From the NCBI GenBank assembly GCA_916048095.2, contig OU696570.1, positions 1,980,001-2,044,000 on the forward strand: 64,000 nt of DNA, read 5' to 3'. Positions 11,506 through 21,684 of the stretch are shown in pieces. The translations under genes and the position numbers were made by a program. The stretch's first letter is position 1, and each line of letters starts with the position of its first letter. Under the pieces are notes generated by a model. The model ran no database searches and was not told the DNA's origin. It saw nothing but the letters and a program-made list of their open reading frames with translations. The stretch is from Sacculina carcini. Lineage: Eukaryota > Arthropoda > Thecostraca > Sacculinidae.

Positions 11506-11544
11506 GCAGCGCCCTAGAGGCCCTCTAGGTGTAGAGCGCTATAT
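11506..11544 (+). repeat. LINE 3'-UTR-like motif, copy 2
   Basis: GCAGCGCCCTAGAGG, then TCTAGGTGTAGAGCGCTATAT. It matches the motif at 11051 with a few changes and is likewise preceded by a GT-rich tract, so the block of GT repeat plus motif appears twice, separated by the ORF2 remnant. Confidence 0.45.
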
Positions 11545-11753
11545 GTGTGTGTGTGTGCGTGTGTGTATGGGTGATGTATTGATCTGTCATGATTGTGTGT
11601 GTCATATTGTCTTTGTTTATTTTCTCTCTTTCTCTTTCTCTTATTCTCCACGTTCAAAGTGCGCAGGGGCTGCATGATGCAGTTTATAGCGCTTGCGCTC
11701 TTCCTGTGTCACTTTGTTCGTTTTGTTCAATAATAAAAAATAATAATAAAGTC

Positions 11754-12360
11754 GAACAGGATAGTTGGACTAATTAGAAGAGTCTTCGTGTATTTGAACC
11801 CGGCCACATTCAAGTTATTGTTCACGTTTCTAGTTAGACCACAATTGGAGTACGCAAATCAGGTATGGCACCCACATTTGGTGAAGGACATAGAGGCTGT
11901 TGAAAACGTCCAAAGAAGAGCCACTAAACTTATTCCAGGAATGCAGAATTTGACATATGAAGAAAGGTTGAAAGCAATAGGTCTACCAACGCTAGCATAT
12001 AGAAGTACAAGAGGGGATATGATAGAGACTTACAAGATCCTGAATGAAAAATATGACAAAGAATGTACAGAAGGCTTGTTCAGGATGAGAGATGATTCTA
12101 ACACGAGAGGAAATTATATGAAACTTTTCAAAAATCGAGCGCGTCTATGTGTCAGACTGTTCTCCTTCACACATAGGGTTGTCAATATCTGGAATGATCT
12201 ACCAGAATGGGTAAAGGTGGGTAAAAATGTGATGCAGTTTGAGCGTAGGCTGGACAGGTTCTGGGATGGACAGGAGCAAAAATTCAATTATAGAGCACCA
12301 ATCACAAGAGCGTCACATTCGTCTTTGCACCAGGAAGGTGGTGTAATAAATGCACTGTAG
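11754..12360 (+). pseudogene. LINE reverse transcriptase fragment, second half (CR1/Jockey-like)
   Basis: This continues the fragment at 9795-10085: IVGLIRRVFVYLN, then LVRPQLEYANQVWHPHL, DIEAVENVQRRATKLIPG, LTYEERLKAIGLPTLAYRS, RGDMIETYKIL, and a C-terminal WNDLPEWV...FERRLDRFWD block ending at the stop at 12358-12360. From 11788 the frame is uninterrupted for 190 codons. This C-terminal domain is shared by many CR1/Jockey-group LINEs. With the 1.66-kb insertion removed, the two halves join with a one-base difference within the target duplication. Confidence 0.8.
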
Positions 12361-13705
12361 TCACAGGCTATCTGAAAGCCTCTTCCAGGGATTCGTCTAT
12401 GTGAGTCTATGTGAGTATTTTCGGCCTATTCAAGTACAACACACACACCTCAATAATAAGTATATTGCGTAAATTATAATTTTTCACATATTTATAATTT
12501 TTACCTTTTTCCTTTATTGTTGTTTTTTGCTATGCTGATTTTGATGATAATACAACCAATGAACCGAAGAATTTTCGGCGTGTATAACTGCAGATTGACC
12601 TAAGCCAGCCAATTTGTCGGGGGGTATATATACACCCAGGGTCTACGGCCATGATCAGTTTGCACCCTGCCTTCATACAAAACGACTTAATTGTCAATAC
12701 TTAAGCATTTGATTAATCTCAAGTAGTGCTGGAATGGATGCGAATGTGATGAAATAGTTTGATGGTGTTATATGAGCTGACACGTGTATCAGCATGTGTG
12801 GCCAACATCAATACAGACACGTACACGTCTATTCAGCCTGTTGCTATGATAATGTCATTTGATTAATCGTCCATTTTTTGCGTCTTTCTTCATTTGCGTT
12901 CATTTTCCTATACACTTTTACTTCTCGAATATTATCTGAACATAATCTTTTGGGCGCTTGCGGTACATGTGACCACCGCAGGGTGGTATTAGTGTTTGTA
13001 CTCTTGCCATGCCATTAGACTTGCCTGTAATTAATAATAATATATTAGCGTGCAATACAGATAGCTCACCTCAAGCACCACACCATCACTACCAAGTGTT
13101 GACTACAGCTGCATTGCGCCGGAGTCACGCACAAAATGCGTTTGTGAAGACACGCCCTCCTGGTCTAGACCACGCCCCGCCAGCACACTATTCGTCCAAG
13201 CACTGCTGCAGTATGTCAGTGTACACGTTGCTTATGGAACCACGTGAGGTTTTTGCACTATTACAGAGGCAGCAATTGGGACAGAGATTGCCCCCAATAT
13301 GACATAATATAACAACAATACATACTTTCTTCGCTGATATAATGAACAGCTTGTCGCTTAATGCAGCTAGCCTTGTATTCGATCATCAATCATAATTTCT
13401 GCTACATCTGCTGGGCATCATCCAACAATTTGTAATCAAATCTTTTATTATTTATCATTTATTAGTTACATGCATGAAATATGCTAATTTATTCAATTAG
13501 TATTGATCGTTGTCTAGTCAGGCCCTGCCTTGCTCATGACAGCCATGCAGTGATGCAGTGGGTCAGATTCATGGTGGAGTCGTCGGTGACTAAGACCGTT
13601 TCCTCTCACTGTCCAACACTGAAGACAATGATAGTCTACACCAATAAAAACCAAACCTGTTACTAAGAACGCATGAGCTATTTCGTGGTCAAAGATCACC
13701 TAGCT
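12361..13705. other. AT-rich spacer, nothing identified
   Basis: No supported gene. A GGGGGTATATATACACCC stretch near 12619 could be a promoter-like core or LTR remnant, but nothing else supports this. The 97-codon ORF at 13009 has no recognisable features. Confidence 0.4.
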
Positions 13706-13860
13706 CAGTGGTTCTCAACATTTTTCTCTTATTTCCCACTCCTTAATTGGCCATCTGATTCTTTTTCGCAACAGCGCTGATAAATTCAATACATTCAGTT
13801 GTTACATCGAAGTATATGTCAAGAGGTCATTAGGAACAAAAATAAAAGAATTTGAAATGA
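13706..13860 (+). mobile_element. hAT-like terminal fragment
   Basis: Begins CAGTGGTTCTCAACA followed by a T-rich stretch, the usual look of a hAT-superfamily inverted end. A related inverted end occurs in each array unit (for example 28188-28261, opposite orientation). No matching second end or 8-bp duplication was found here. The right limit is arbitrary. Confidence 0.4.
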
Positions 13861-13902
13861 TAAAAACACACATTTGTCCTGTTCTGTCCGACCTTTAGCT
13901 TG

Positions 13903-14025
13903 CCACTCCACAACTCTTCCAGTGGGGAATTCCCTACAGGTTACCACTTCACAACTCTTCCAGTGGGGAATTCCCTACAGGTTACCACTTCACAACTCTT
14001 CCAGTGGGGAATTCCTTACAGGTTA
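13903..14025. repeat. 41-bp tandem repeat, three copies
   Basis: Three head-to-tail copies starting at 13903, 13944 and 13985, each containing CACAACTCTTCCAGTGGGGA and ending CAGGTTA. Only a few substitutions separate them. An ORF running through them has no support as a gene. Confidence 0.9.
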
Positions 14026-15044
14026 GGACCCACTGAACTAGCTGCTCCATTCTACAAACTTGTTTCAATGCGTGTCTGTCTGTGCTACTACCCTCAACTT
14101 GCCAAGTTTTTCTTGTCTAATTGATATTTATTCGCACCTGTGCCGGGAACATATGGGCCACATCAGATATACGTCGCTGTTTTGTTGTTATCTCAATGAA
14201 TCAAGTGATCAGCACCAGTTGACTCAGTGCACGTGCATATTGCTCGTCTAGATCAGCCTGTCCAGTTCGCAAATGCCTCAATGCAAACAATCAAATTGAC
14301 CGGTGTATTCAACATAGAAGATATTGATAGTATAGAGTGTAGGCATAGAACTTATAGCATCAAGCATAGCATAGAATCTAGCATAAAACATGAATAATAC
14401 ATATTTCACCATCACCAACAAGAAAACCATAGACATAAGGGAAAACGCACACCAAGCAAAAGCTGCACTTTCAGTTGCAATATTGAGAAACTAAAATGAA
14501 TGAATGTGTAAATGAATGAATGTTATTGAATCCTTATAGCCTAGCCAGATCCGTGACGATGGAGAGAAATTTATCTTCACCCTCCGCATACTGCACCCTG
14601 CCTCACAAACAAAAATGGTGCACAAACGCATTAAACAGTGATGACAATCTGGTGAAATGGTCACAACAATACTTTCACATCACAATGATTTCATTAATCA
14701 ACACACTGCAATAAACCAATCGACATCACTCTTAGTGGCAGTGCTGTTTCGAAAAAGGGCCACCAGTAAAAAATCCCTCCTGAAACTCATAGAAACACAG
14801 CAGTACTTGAGCGGTGGACTAGACAAAACAGTGTGAAAATGGCAAGCACCATGAGAAAACACAAAGCAAACATTTGCAAAGCACGCGAGAGACGTTGATA
14901 AGCTACCATAATTTCAGTCAATATCACGGATATATTAAAACAACCATATATATTACATGTATGAGCGAGTCAATATAATTTGATAGACGGCTATACTTCT
15001 TGTGTTTAAAATATATTAAAAATAAATCTCAATGCCTCTTATTA
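14026..15044. other. AT-rich spacer, nothing identified
   Basis: No supported gene, RNA or repeat. Short ORFs at 14060 and 14520 have no family features. Confidence 0.4.
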
Positions 15045-15310
15045 TGCATTCATTGTGTGATCGTGTATTGTGTGCGAGCGAGTGTGTGAGCAAGTGTGTA
15101 TAGTTGTGTCGCTGTGTGTGTGTGTGTTTGTGTGTGTATGTGTGTACATGTGTGTTCACGTGTGTGTGCATGTGTGTGCATGTGTGTGTGTATGTGTGTA
15201 CAAGCGTGTACATACGTGTGTATGTGTGTGCATGTGTGTGTATGTGTGTGTGCTCAGATATGTCACGGTGTAAGCGTGAGTGTTATTCGAGTCTTGTTCG
15301 AATTGTGATC
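15045..15310 (+). mobile_element. GT-rich LTR-like relic related to 23488-23905
   Basis: Shares, in order and with gaps, TGTGATCGTGTAT, GTGTGTGAGC, a GT-rich middle, and a CGGTGTAAGCGTGAG...CTTGTTCG end with the repeat pair at 23488 and 24636. It is much diverged and dominated by TG repeats, so it is best read as a degenerate solo LTR of the same family. Chance similarity of GT-rich DNA is the alternative. Confidence 0.4.
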
Positions 15311-15369
15311 AGAGAGAAGGTGACACACATTTCTCCTTGTCATCTCCTTATTTTTGAGCTTTATCATTA

Positions 15370-16237
15370 TAGATAGATGTATATTGGTATAATGTGAAAA
15401 ATAGTAATAGACACATGAATGGTGGGTTTATGTGATAGCGGGATAGATTATAGTTGAACAGCAGTCAATATTCTAGCGGTAAAATTAGAATATTACTCAA
15501 AATGATGTTGGGGAATGATACTATATGAGCAAATAACTATATGAACAAATAAAAACACAAAACTTGCAAATCGTTCATCAAATTAAATTGTTTTTGCATA
15601 TTTTGCATCTATAACGCACACAAGTAAAGCAAAAATACACTTAAATATAAACACAGATGAATATTTTTACCGCTAATATAAATATATTTGCGTGTATTAT
15701 ATATATTTGCGTGTAATATATATATATATATATATATATATACATTTGCGTGTATTTAAATATATATTTAATATTTGAAACTTATTTGCATTAAAAATTA
15801 TTTACATCGAAAATTGTATTTGCATCGACAATTTTTCTTTAATATCGGGTGACCAGGCTTTATAATGCTTTCATAATTACTCACCAACTATTTATCACCC
15901 ATCTAATAAATTATTCCACAGTACTGGAATTTTTGTCCTCTACAATACATATTATAGAGGTAAAATTGTATATTTGCCAAGGTGTACAGTAAACACGTTA
16001 CGGGTGTAGAAATTTAAAATGATCCGTTGCAAATTTTAGAAAGAAAGGCTCCCATTTGAACATATTTTAGACATTAATTGGTTTAAACCATACAAGCCCT
16101 CCTGGGTCTATATCTAGAGCCGGCCCTAATAAGTCATTCGTCTCTACCAGTCAGCTTGCGAGATTCAACTGTTGTCAGTCGACAGGCTGGAAACAATATA
16201 CTTCATACATCTTATATTTTATTATTTGGAGGTGTGA
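15370..16237. repeat. truncated, rearranged leading unit of the array (unit 0)
   Basis: 15415-15530 resembles 44450-44530 of unit 3; 15530-15690 resembles 55085-55240 of unit 4; and 15820-16237 matches the DNA just upstream of the piggyBac copies at 29582, 40584, 50623 and 63914. The middle of the unit is missing, with an AT run near 15716-15744 at the join. The last ~150 bp before the TTAA in the other units is also absent here. This marks the left boundary of the array. Confidence 0.7.
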
Positions 16238-16254
16238 TTAACCTTTATCCTCCC

Positions 16255-16276
16255 AATGTTCCCATATGGGAACATT
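16255..16276. repeat. subterminal palindrome at left piggyBac end
   Basis: A perfect 22-bp palindrome centred on CCCATATGGG. Slightly altered versions (CCCACATGGG centre) lie at 16641 and 18721, and equivalents occur in the other copies. Candidate transposase binding sites or hairpins; function is inferred. Confidence 0.75.
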
Positions 16277-16866
16277 TGCAGTACGATGTTTGACAACCAT
16301 TTAATGACATTTTTTACCAATAAATTCCCAATATTTGTATATGTTTCGAGAGAAGAGAAAACGTGCAACTAGCAAATAACAAAATTATAAATATGCAATG
16401 AATAATTTATGTGCTATAAATCCTCAAACTTTACCATTTTTCATTTTCTGTAGCTGATAGATTTAAGAGTACACTTCGACTACTAATTTGATTCCATTGT
16501 TCTTGATGTTAGATCTAATTATTAACAATAACAAGATTATGACAAGATAAGGTCACAATAACAAGATTATGATAATTGTACTGATACCAAATATTTCAAA
16601 TTATATATGTAAATCACTTTGTGAGAGCAAGACAAAGTTCAATGTTCCCACATGGGAACATTTGCGTTTTGCGGACAAAAACGTTACAGAAGTTTGCCAT
16701 CATGTAAGTCACGTGCGCGATATGCTCGCTCACCAAACTAAAGTATCAAATTGCATCGTATTGACTGCATGACGCGATACATTGACAGTTTTCGTCACAG
16801 TGTTGGTCAGTTATGTGTTGATTGTGTTGGACCAGTGTAGAATTGTTTTATATCAAAGTTTGGATA

Positions 16867-18544
16867 ATGGCTGCTAAAGAAAGTATAGTTACGTTTTCTG
16901 AGGCGATGGAGACTTTGGAAGAGAAGTCAAATCCAAGAAATGTCGTAATTTTACCTCCAGAGAGTGGAGATTGCGATATGGAAAGTGATATTGAGGATAT
17001 TGACAAAAACATGGTCAGCGATGAAGAAGCATTTGAGCCAGCCGGACATCTTCAAGTGGAGGAAGACAACCACGATGACAGCTGGACTTTGACAACATAT
17101 CCCAGACCAAGGTGGAGCAAAAACTCCGGACTCAAAACAACTATCGATATTGAGCAAGTACCGAAGCTTTGTGAATCTCACCCAAGTCTTTCCGATTTAT
17201 CACCATTTCAGATGTGACAGCGGTTTTTTTCCGGTGAAATTGTGGACATGATTGTAAGTCAAACAAATTTGTACGCGACGAGAGACAAAAACGCAGCCGG
17301 TTTGATTGTACAGACTAATGATATCAACGCATTTTTGGGCATATTGCTTCTGTCTGGATATCACAAAGTGCCAGAGGAGAGACACTACTGTTCTGCTCAA
17401 CCTGATCCGGGATTCAAATTTGTATCCGATGCAATGTCCCGGCAGCAACTTCAAACGTTGAAAAGTTTTGTCCACTTTGCTGACAACAGAAATCTGCAGA
17501 CAGGAGACAAGCTCGCCAAGATTCGGCCGCTTTACACGCTGCTACATCAAACTCTCATCAAGCACGGTATTTTCCGCGAAAAACTGAGCATCGACGAGTC
17601 CATGGTGCCATACTATGGAAGGCACTCCGCAAAAATGATCACACGTGGAAAACCAATACGAGTTGGCTACAAAGTGTGGGCACTGTGCGGCAATGATGGC
17701 TATCCGTATCACCTGGATATCTACGCTGGCAATGAACAAAAACAAAAACTTCCCCTCAGTACCTCAGTTGGCAATCGTATGGTCGATGTGATTATGAACA
17801 GTTCTTCGCCTACGCAACATACACTGTACTTGGACAACGTTTTCACATCATACGACCTACTGAAGTCACTGGCAGAAAAAAATATGAAAATTACCGGCAC
17901 TGTTCGTGAAAAAAGAACTGCTGGAGCGTCTCGACTGTTAAAATCTGATATGGACATGAGAAACTTTCGAGAGGTAGTTTTTACCACAGAAGTGACGGAC
18001 TAGTGTATGTCTGCAAATATCATGACAACTGTATTGTCACCATTGCAAGCAATCACGAAACTCATTTTTCTGTGAAAGAAGCTGTTCGTTAGAAAGAAGC
18101 TGTTCCCAACATCATTAGAAAATAAACGAAGGCATGGGAGGCGTTGATTTGATGAATCGCCTTCTGGCAACGTATCGACCTGGAATCAGAGGAAAAAAAT
18201 GGTACTGGCCTCTGTTTTCAAACGCTCTCAATTTATCGGTTGATGCTGCTTGGCGCTTACATAGCAATTCAGTCGAGAATGCTCTTTTCCATCTTGATTC
18301 CAGGAGAGAAGTGGCAATGTGTTTACTGAAAGCGTCAGACAGCGGTCAAGACACTGGATTGCACAGCACAGTCAACCCGCCTGTTGATATCCGCTATGAC
18401 AAGATCGGCCATAAAAAAGCAAGCTGCAAGCAGGGTAGATGCGTAGTATGCAAGAGTAATACAAGGTATCGCTGCTCCAAATGCTTGGTTCGACTCCACT
18501 GCGATAAGAACACTGCGTGTGCCCATATATATCACACAAGATGA
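16867..18544 (+). pseudogene. piggyBac transposase, copy 1 (shared stops and frameshift)
   Basis: The start chosen is ATG 16867 (A at -3, G at +4), giving MAAKESIVTF; an in-frame ATG at 16822 is possible. The N-terminal part is acidic (EDIDKNMVSDEEAFEP). An in-frame TGA at 17215-17217 follows SDLSPFQM, and the same frame then reads QRFFSGEIVDMIVSQTNLYA. The DDE domain (DDE_Tnp_1_7 type, PGBD2/3-like) shows IDESMVPYYGRH (first Asp, residue 118 of the segment from 17242) and LYLDN (second Asp, 198). TAG at 18001-18003, a frame change and TAG 18090-18092 break the protein before MGGVDLMNRLL (third Asp). A C-terminal cysteine-rich zinc domain (CKQGRCVVCKS, CSKCLVRLHCDK) ends at 18544. All three Asp survive, but the gene cannot make a full protein by normal decoding. 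Confidence 0.9.
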
Positions 18545-18939
18545 AATTTTATTTGTGAATTTTGATGTTTTATAATTGTTTTTGTATTCATGACATTTCA
18601 ATAAACAACTATTTGACCTAACAGTGTCTGCATTGACCATTTGGAACAATATTGTTAGATATATAACAAGGGTGAAACAGTGCTGAGTGAAAACTGTAAC
18701 TTTTTGATCATATAACGCTCAATGTTCCCACATGGGAACATACCCATAACTCAAAAAATATTTGATGAATCTTGATTATTTTTTCAAAGAATATACAATG
18801 TGTTGCCACAACAATACCAACAAAATTTCATGTTTTAAACTCGAGCCCTTCTATGTGTGGGATGATAAAGGTTAACACGTATTTGATAAGCTTTTAATCG
18901 TGACTAAGGAATAGATTCCACTGTAGAATGGAATGTATA

Positions 18940-19300
18940 ATGGAGTATGTCATCCATTGGTATTTTTTGCCCTGCACTGATTGCAAATTTTCTAAATGTC
19001 TGTTTGTATCCTATCTCCTCCTAAACCACTGGACCGATTTTGATGAAACTTGGTCCCTAGGGGTAGAATGGACGAAAGAAGGCAATAGGTTATGTTTTGT
19101 TGACCTCCAAGGTCATTTTCAAGGTCATTGAGGTCATTTGTGTCTGTTTACCCTATCTCCTCCTAAACCACTGGACCGATTTGGATGAAACTTGGTCCCT
19201 AGGGGTAAAATGGATGCAAGAAGGTCATAGGCTACGTTTTGTTGACCTCCGAGGTCATTTAAAGGTCATTGAGGTCATTTGTGTTTGTGCTCAACAGAAT
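18940..19300 (+). repeat. forward arm of ~141-bp modules, unit 1
   Basis: Two modules containing CTCCTAAACCACTGGACC, then GATGAAACTTGGTCCCTAGG, then alternating GGTCATT half-sites (AAGGTCATTGAGGTCATT). The outer edge, TGCACTGATTGCAAATT, is shared in inverted orientation with 26161-26674. ORFs through the modules (NHWTDFDETWSLG) are repeated in both orientations and are unlikely to be genes. The element family was not recognised. Confidence 0.75.
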
Positions 19301-19562
19301 TGACAGTTTTTCATATCCACAGATGAAAATTTTGTCTTCTACAAGATGATATATTTTTCAAATATGTAGTGTTAACATTCCAAAAGATATAACCGTTTAT
19401 TCAAGACCATTTCATTTCCACCGACGACTGATAGATTTAACACAGCGATCAATGGAGACAATGGCCGATCCAGGAATTTTGCAGGGGGGCTTAGCCTCCT
19501 TGAAATACGTTATTAAAAATGTCCTTCACATGCAATGTTTTCCATTCCATTTTATGAATTCC

Positions 19563-20504
19563 TCCGCACAACGGGCGGGTTTTAATGCTAGTTTTGATAT
19601 ATATTCTAAAAAAACTTTTTAACAAGCCATTATAAAATATTTAGCCCCACTATAAATATTTACTTCATCCGCCTATGATTTCTCGCTGCTGCGAAATCAA
19701 CATCTGAATTTATGTGCAAAGCGCATGACGTATTCGCTAGAGCGCTAGCGTTCAGGACAAAATCTAGCTAAAAATCTAAAATGAAAACCTTCATATTTAG
19801 ACTTTCCTATTGGTTAATAGTTGTTATGGGTTTACTTTTTTCTATATGAATTTGTATTTGTTTTCTTTTATGAATTCAAAATTTATTGTATTTGTATAAT
19901 ATTTGTTCCGCACAACGGGCGGGTTTCAATGCTATATGGTGATGTTGAGTTATAAATATTATGGTGATAGATGGTGATGTTAAGTTATAAATATTATTTT
20001 GGAAACATTATGATGAAAAAGTTTGGTCATTTTTCATTGTTTCGTGTCTGAGTTCTGAATTATTCAGCACGACGGGCAGGTTTAAATATGAGGCGGTTAA
20101 AGCAAACTATTTTGTCAAAATAAATATAAAAATATAGAATTTTATACTTTTTTATGGGTTTACTCTTTTCTTTTTCAATTCATATTCCATTTCTCTTATG
20201 AATTGCATACAAATTTAATAGTATGAATTGTTCCGCACGACGGGCGGGTTTACATGCTAGAATTTTCATGGTCTGTTACGTGTTTGTGTTCTGAATTATT
20301 CCGCACGACGGGCAGGGTCATATATGAGGCGGATCGAGGGCTATTTTGTCCAAATTAAAATGAAAATATTCACATTTAAACATTTATATTGGTTAGCATA
20401 TTTACAGATTAAATTTTTTACTTTTAAATTTGTATTAATTTTATTTTATAAATTGAATATTAATTACATGTTATGAACTGTTCCGCACGACGGGCGGCTT
20501 TAAA
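19563..20504 (+). repeat. GC-box modules: CCGCACGACGGGCGGG repeats
   Basis: Six copies of TCCGCACRACGGGCRGG at about 19563, 19914, 20064, 20231, 20299 and 20481, spaced roughly 70-350 bp apart in AT-rich DNA. Each is followed either by TTTAAATGCTAG-like ends or by TTTAAATATGAGGCGG. The same box appears inverted in 25140-25530. They look like repeated termini of one small mobile family, possibly Helitron-like 3' ends ending CTAG. Unit 2 carries the same set at 32926-33868; units 3 and 4 lack it. Confidence 0.6.
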
Positions 20505-20786
20505 TCTATATATATAAAAGAAATTCTCTGTCTGTCTGTGTGTGTATGTATGCTTGAATATGAGGTTAAAATAACTGGGCGGGCTCAATGATATAAATCA
20601 GTGGTTTCAAACGTAAAAGAAGCGATGGATCATTTATGAAATAAATATGTCCCGCAGACAGAAACTATAGACAATAAAACGTTCAATCTCACCGTGTATA
20701 AAGCATTCTTATACAAAACTAACGGATTTGTCATCAAGATCCAGAACGGATCGACACGATCCACAACGGGCGGGCTTATATGCTAG
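20505..20786 (+). mobile_element. Helitron-like short element, 282 bp (unit 1)
   Basis: Starts TCTATATATATAAAAG directly after an A and ends with a GGATCG-ACA-CGATCC hairpin (20748-20762), a GGGCGGG box and ...TATATGCTAG. TC at the 5' end and a hairpin upstream of CTAG are Helitron hallmarks, although the hairpin is 24 nt from the end, further than usual, and the base after CTAG is A and not T. No coding capacity. An identical copy sits at 33868-34149 by unit duplication, and a diverged relative on the minus strand lies near 26915-27085. Confidence 0.45.
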
Positions 20787-20956
20787 ACATTTAGGTTAGG
20801 TTACGTCAAGAAATGATCACTAACTAGGGGTTGAGTTTGTGTCGGGTTGAGTTTGTGTGTGAAGTACTAGACAATAAAAGCATTATAACTTATTGCTATG
20901 TTTATCTTCTGGTCCCAAATTATTTCATCATTTCGCTTCTTCTTTACCCTCTTATG

Positions 20957-21055
20957 TAATCTGTCCATAATGTGTAGTTGGTTTAGGATATCAAGGCCGA
21001 ATTGGGGGTATGCAGCTTTGGATCTGGTTTGTGGCCAGACAAAGCTGCACGTCTA
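20957..21055 (+). repeat. inner inverted repeat, left copy (unit 1)
   Basis: About 97 bp, from AATCTGTCCATAATGTGTAG to the CAGACAAAGCTGCA end, found inverted at 25857-25952. The same pair is present in unit 2 (34318-34416 and 36799-36890). In units 3 and 4 only the right copy remains (46920-47013 and 56672-56765). Confidence 0.7.
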
Positions 21056-21061
21056 CATAAT

Positions 21062-21270
21062 TTGTAAAGTAATGTAATGTATTGTATGTATGTAATGTAA
21101 TGTATTGAGGTAATTTATGTAATTTATTGATGAAATTTATGTAATGTACTGATGCAATTCATGTAATGTATTGATGCAATTTATGTAATGTATTGATGTA
21201 ATTTATGTAATGTATGTAATGTATTGATGTAATGTATGTAATGTATTGATGTACTGTAGAATGCAATGTA
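21062..21270. repeat. AT-rich minisatellite, ~22-bp period (unit 1)
   Basis: Degenerate repeats of TGTAATGTATTGATGTAATT. Counterparts lie at 34430-34640, 44275-44405 and 54033-54163, with fewer repeats in units 3 and 4. Confidence 0.8.
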
Positions 21271-21314
21271 GAATGGAGCAATGTACACATGAATGGCGGG
21301 TATAAATTATAACG

Positions 21315-21600
21315 GAATATACAGTGATACCTCAGCTGACGAACATAATTGGTTCCCAGAAAGTGTGTATTAGGCTAAACGTTTGTCTTCCCAACATTCA
21401 TTTTCCATAGTAAACCATTAAAATGGGAATAATCTGTTCCCAGGTCCGCATAAAACAATATTTTTTACTAAATACGCCTTAAAACTACACAAAAATACAC
21501 CTTACTTTATGTATAATACATGTATTATTGTAATGTAATTAAGTAAGTATATTTTGTAACACTGACATTGAACATTGAACATTGAAATGTTATGGTTCAT
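21315..21600. mobile_element. segment alternative between units; possible DNA transposon fragment
   Basis: Starts ACAGTGATACCTCAGCTGAC and TAATTGGTTCCC, a look typical of short non-autonomous DNA transposon ends. Present in units 1 and 2 (34679-34960) but replaced in units 3 and 4 by a different ~530-bp sequence (44452-44985 and 54209-54745). No second end or target duplication was identified. Confidence 0.3.
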
Positions 21601-21684
21601 GACCTCATTTACTGAAATATCGGGTACGTTATTAGTGATCAAACTATGATTGCAAGTTACACCAGTGATCATTGATCGTCGAGT

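Larger units (their letters stand above)
16242..18871 (+). mobile_element. piggyBac-type DNA transposon, copy 1 (complete ends)
   Basis: TTAA flanks both sides (16238-16241 and 18872-18875), the strict target of piggyBac elements. The left end starts CCTTTATCCTCCCA; the right end read inward is CCTTTATCATCCCA, so the inverted ends match at 13 of 14 positions. Near-perfect palindromes built on ATGTTCCCA/TGGGAACAT sit just inside the left end (16255-16276), at 16641-16662 and near the right end (18721-18741). The element is 2630 bp and encodes a broken transposase. Because flanking DNA is also repeated in other units, this copy was multiplied with its surroundings. Confidence 0.9.

Noticed and set aside
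13009..13302. 97-codon ORF as a host gene
   Set aside because: No recognisable domain, no exon-like neighbours and unremarkable composition.
16569..16772. 67-codon ORF upstream of the transposase in every copy
   Set aside because: It spans an internal palindrome and the presumed 5' untranslated region; it is shared simply because the copies are duplicates.
19097..19303. ORFs with NHWTDFDETWSLG repeats, both orientations
   Set aside because: They are translations of the ~141-bp modules, whose copy number changes between units; no start, domain or constraint is visible.
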